Positions 63,342 through 64,000 of a DNA stretch of 64,000 bases are shown piece by piece. The first letter of the stretch is position 1, and the number at the start of each line of letters is the position of its first letter. This DNA is from Kaistella sp. 97-N-M2. Lineage in GTDB: Bacteria > Bacteroidota > Bacteroidia > Flavobacteriales > Weeksellaceae. The stretch is taken from contig NZ_CP090976.1 in the NCBI RefSeq assembly GCF_021513235.1, positions 682,001 to 746,000 on the forward strand. The letters are read 5' to 3'. A program made the position numbers and the translations under genes. Under the pieces are notes generated by a model, which saw only the letters and a program-made list of their open reading frames with translations, was not told the origin of the DNA and did no database searches.

Positions 63342-63950
63342 TTATTTAGAGTAAAGTTCGACGATCAGTTGCTCTCTAAGATCTTCCGGGATTTGGATTC
63401 TTTCTGGAGCAGATACGAATGTACCTTGTTTTGTTTCGTCGTTGAATTGTAACCACTCGTAATTAGACTTATAAGCTAACGAGTCGGCAATAACTTCCAA
63501 AGATTTGGATTTTTCTCTGATTGCGATAACGTCTCCTGCTTTAAGGGTGTACGATGCGATGTTTACCAATTCTCCATTTACTGTGATGTGTCTGTGAGAA
63601 ACCAATTGTCTTGCACCGGCTCTGGTTTTTGCAAACCCAAGTCTGTACACTACATTGTCTAATCTACTTTCACACAATTGCAATAGAACTTCCCCTGTAA
63701 CGCCTTTTGCTCTGTTGGCTTTTTCGTAGAGGTTCGCAAATTGTTTTTCCAAAATACCATAGGTGTATTTTGCTTTTTGTTTTTCCATTAACTGAACAGC
63801 GTATTCGGATTTTTTCGATCCTCTTCTTTTGTTCACACCGTGTTGTCCCGGCGGTTGGTTTTTTCTTTTCTCGAAGTTCTTATCGTCTCCGTAGATTGCA
63901 GCGCCAAACTTTCTGGCAATCTTCGTTTTAGGTCCAATATATCTAGCCAT
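63342..63950 (-). CDS. rpsD: Ribosomal protein uS4
   Basis: 202 residues: '[16 protein letters not shown]', '[32 protein letters not shown]' and the S4 RNA-binding domain '[33 protein letters not shown]'. The zinc-finger cysteines seen in some S4 are absent (C- form). rpsK/rpsM would be expected upstream, outside the window. Confidence 0.98.
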   Translation of the reverse strand: MARYIGPKTKIARKFGAAIYGDDKNFEKRKNQPPGQHGVNKRRGSKKSEYAVQLMEKQKAKYTYGILEKQFANLYEKANRAKGVTGEVLLQLCESRLDNVVYRLGFAKTRAGARQLVSHRHITVNGELVNIASYTLKAGDVIAIREKSKSLEVIADSLAYKSNYEWLQFNDETKQGTFVSAPERIQIPEDLREQLIVELYSK

Positions 63951-64000
63951 ATTTCTTTGTTATTTGAGGTTCTGGGTTTAATGCTTAATGTTGAAAAAAA

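Overview
The window reads as chromosome of a Flavobacteriia member, most likely Weeksellaceae (Chryseobacterium, Kaistella or Epilithonimonas type). The support is AT-rich DNA, many TAnnTTTG -7 promoter boxes (Bacteroidota sigma factor), little sign of Shine-Dalgarno sites, two secreted metalloproteases with type IX secretion C-terminal domains, a TonB receptor, and lineage-restricted families (DUF6759, DUF6660, DUF6452/DUF6048, DUF2480). The genus is an inference from protein resemblance; no search was run.

Layout. 1-5.2 kb: a phenylacetate (PAA) catabolic operon, paaB-C-D-G-[four-helix-bundle gene]-H-I, preceded by a partial DUF695-like gene, with degenerate palindromic spacers between the genes. 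5.3-5.8 kb: a ParE-type toxin-antitoxin pair. 5.9-8.9 kb: an ECF sigma factor, a probable anti-sigma factor and two DUF4252-type envelope proteins. 9-11.3 kb: a frameshifted TonB receptor with its DUF6660 partner. 11.4-16.1 kb: guaB, a DUF6759 protein and a nirK-nirV-SCO nitrite reductase operon. 16.1-24.7 kb: DUF4407 protein, ruvC, an M64 protease, a serine hydrolase and a fused B12-dependent acyl-CoA mutase (IcmF type). 25-27.3 kb: ribosomal genes rplM-rpsI-rpsB without tsf. 27.5-33.7 kb: two more DUF6759 proteins around trmB, a carboxypeptidase-regulatory-like protein and a large T9SS metalloprotease. 34-42.7 kb: rlmD-DUF6452-DUF6048, a TlpA-like protein without its CXXC, and the sdhC-sdhA-[DUF2846-like]-sdhB operon. 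42.9-47.5 kb: comEC, lpxB, DUF2480, DUF937 and an elongated ribosomal protein THX. 47.5-51.7 kb: a GC-rich repeat patch, a DUF2975/HTH pair behind a perfect inverted repeat, aspS and a Fic protein. 51.8-58 kb: a tight six-gene operon containing paaZ, a secreted GH5 enzyme, a SMUG2-like glycosylase, an enoyl-CoA hydratase and an SDR. 58.3-64 kb: gltA, eno, a small lipoprotein, then rpsD-rpoA-rplQ.

How it fits together. The PAA genes at both ends supply epoxidase subunits, isomerase, ring-opening hydrolase/dehydrogenase (PaaZ) and beta-oxidation steps that yield acetyl-CoA and succinyl-CoA; gltA, the menaquinone-type succinate dehydrogenase and the mutase connect to central carbon flow. NirK with a SCO copper chaperone points to facultative nitrite reduction. 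No prophage, CRISPR array, rRNA or tRNA was seen. The least ordinary material is non-coding: palindromic heptad/octad spacers in the paa operon (one pair of arms brackets a four-helix-bundle gene), the same repeat style inside the paaH coding region, a GC-rich palindrome inside the mutase gene, interlocked divergent promoters at lpxB, and several genes whose -7 box abuts the start codon.
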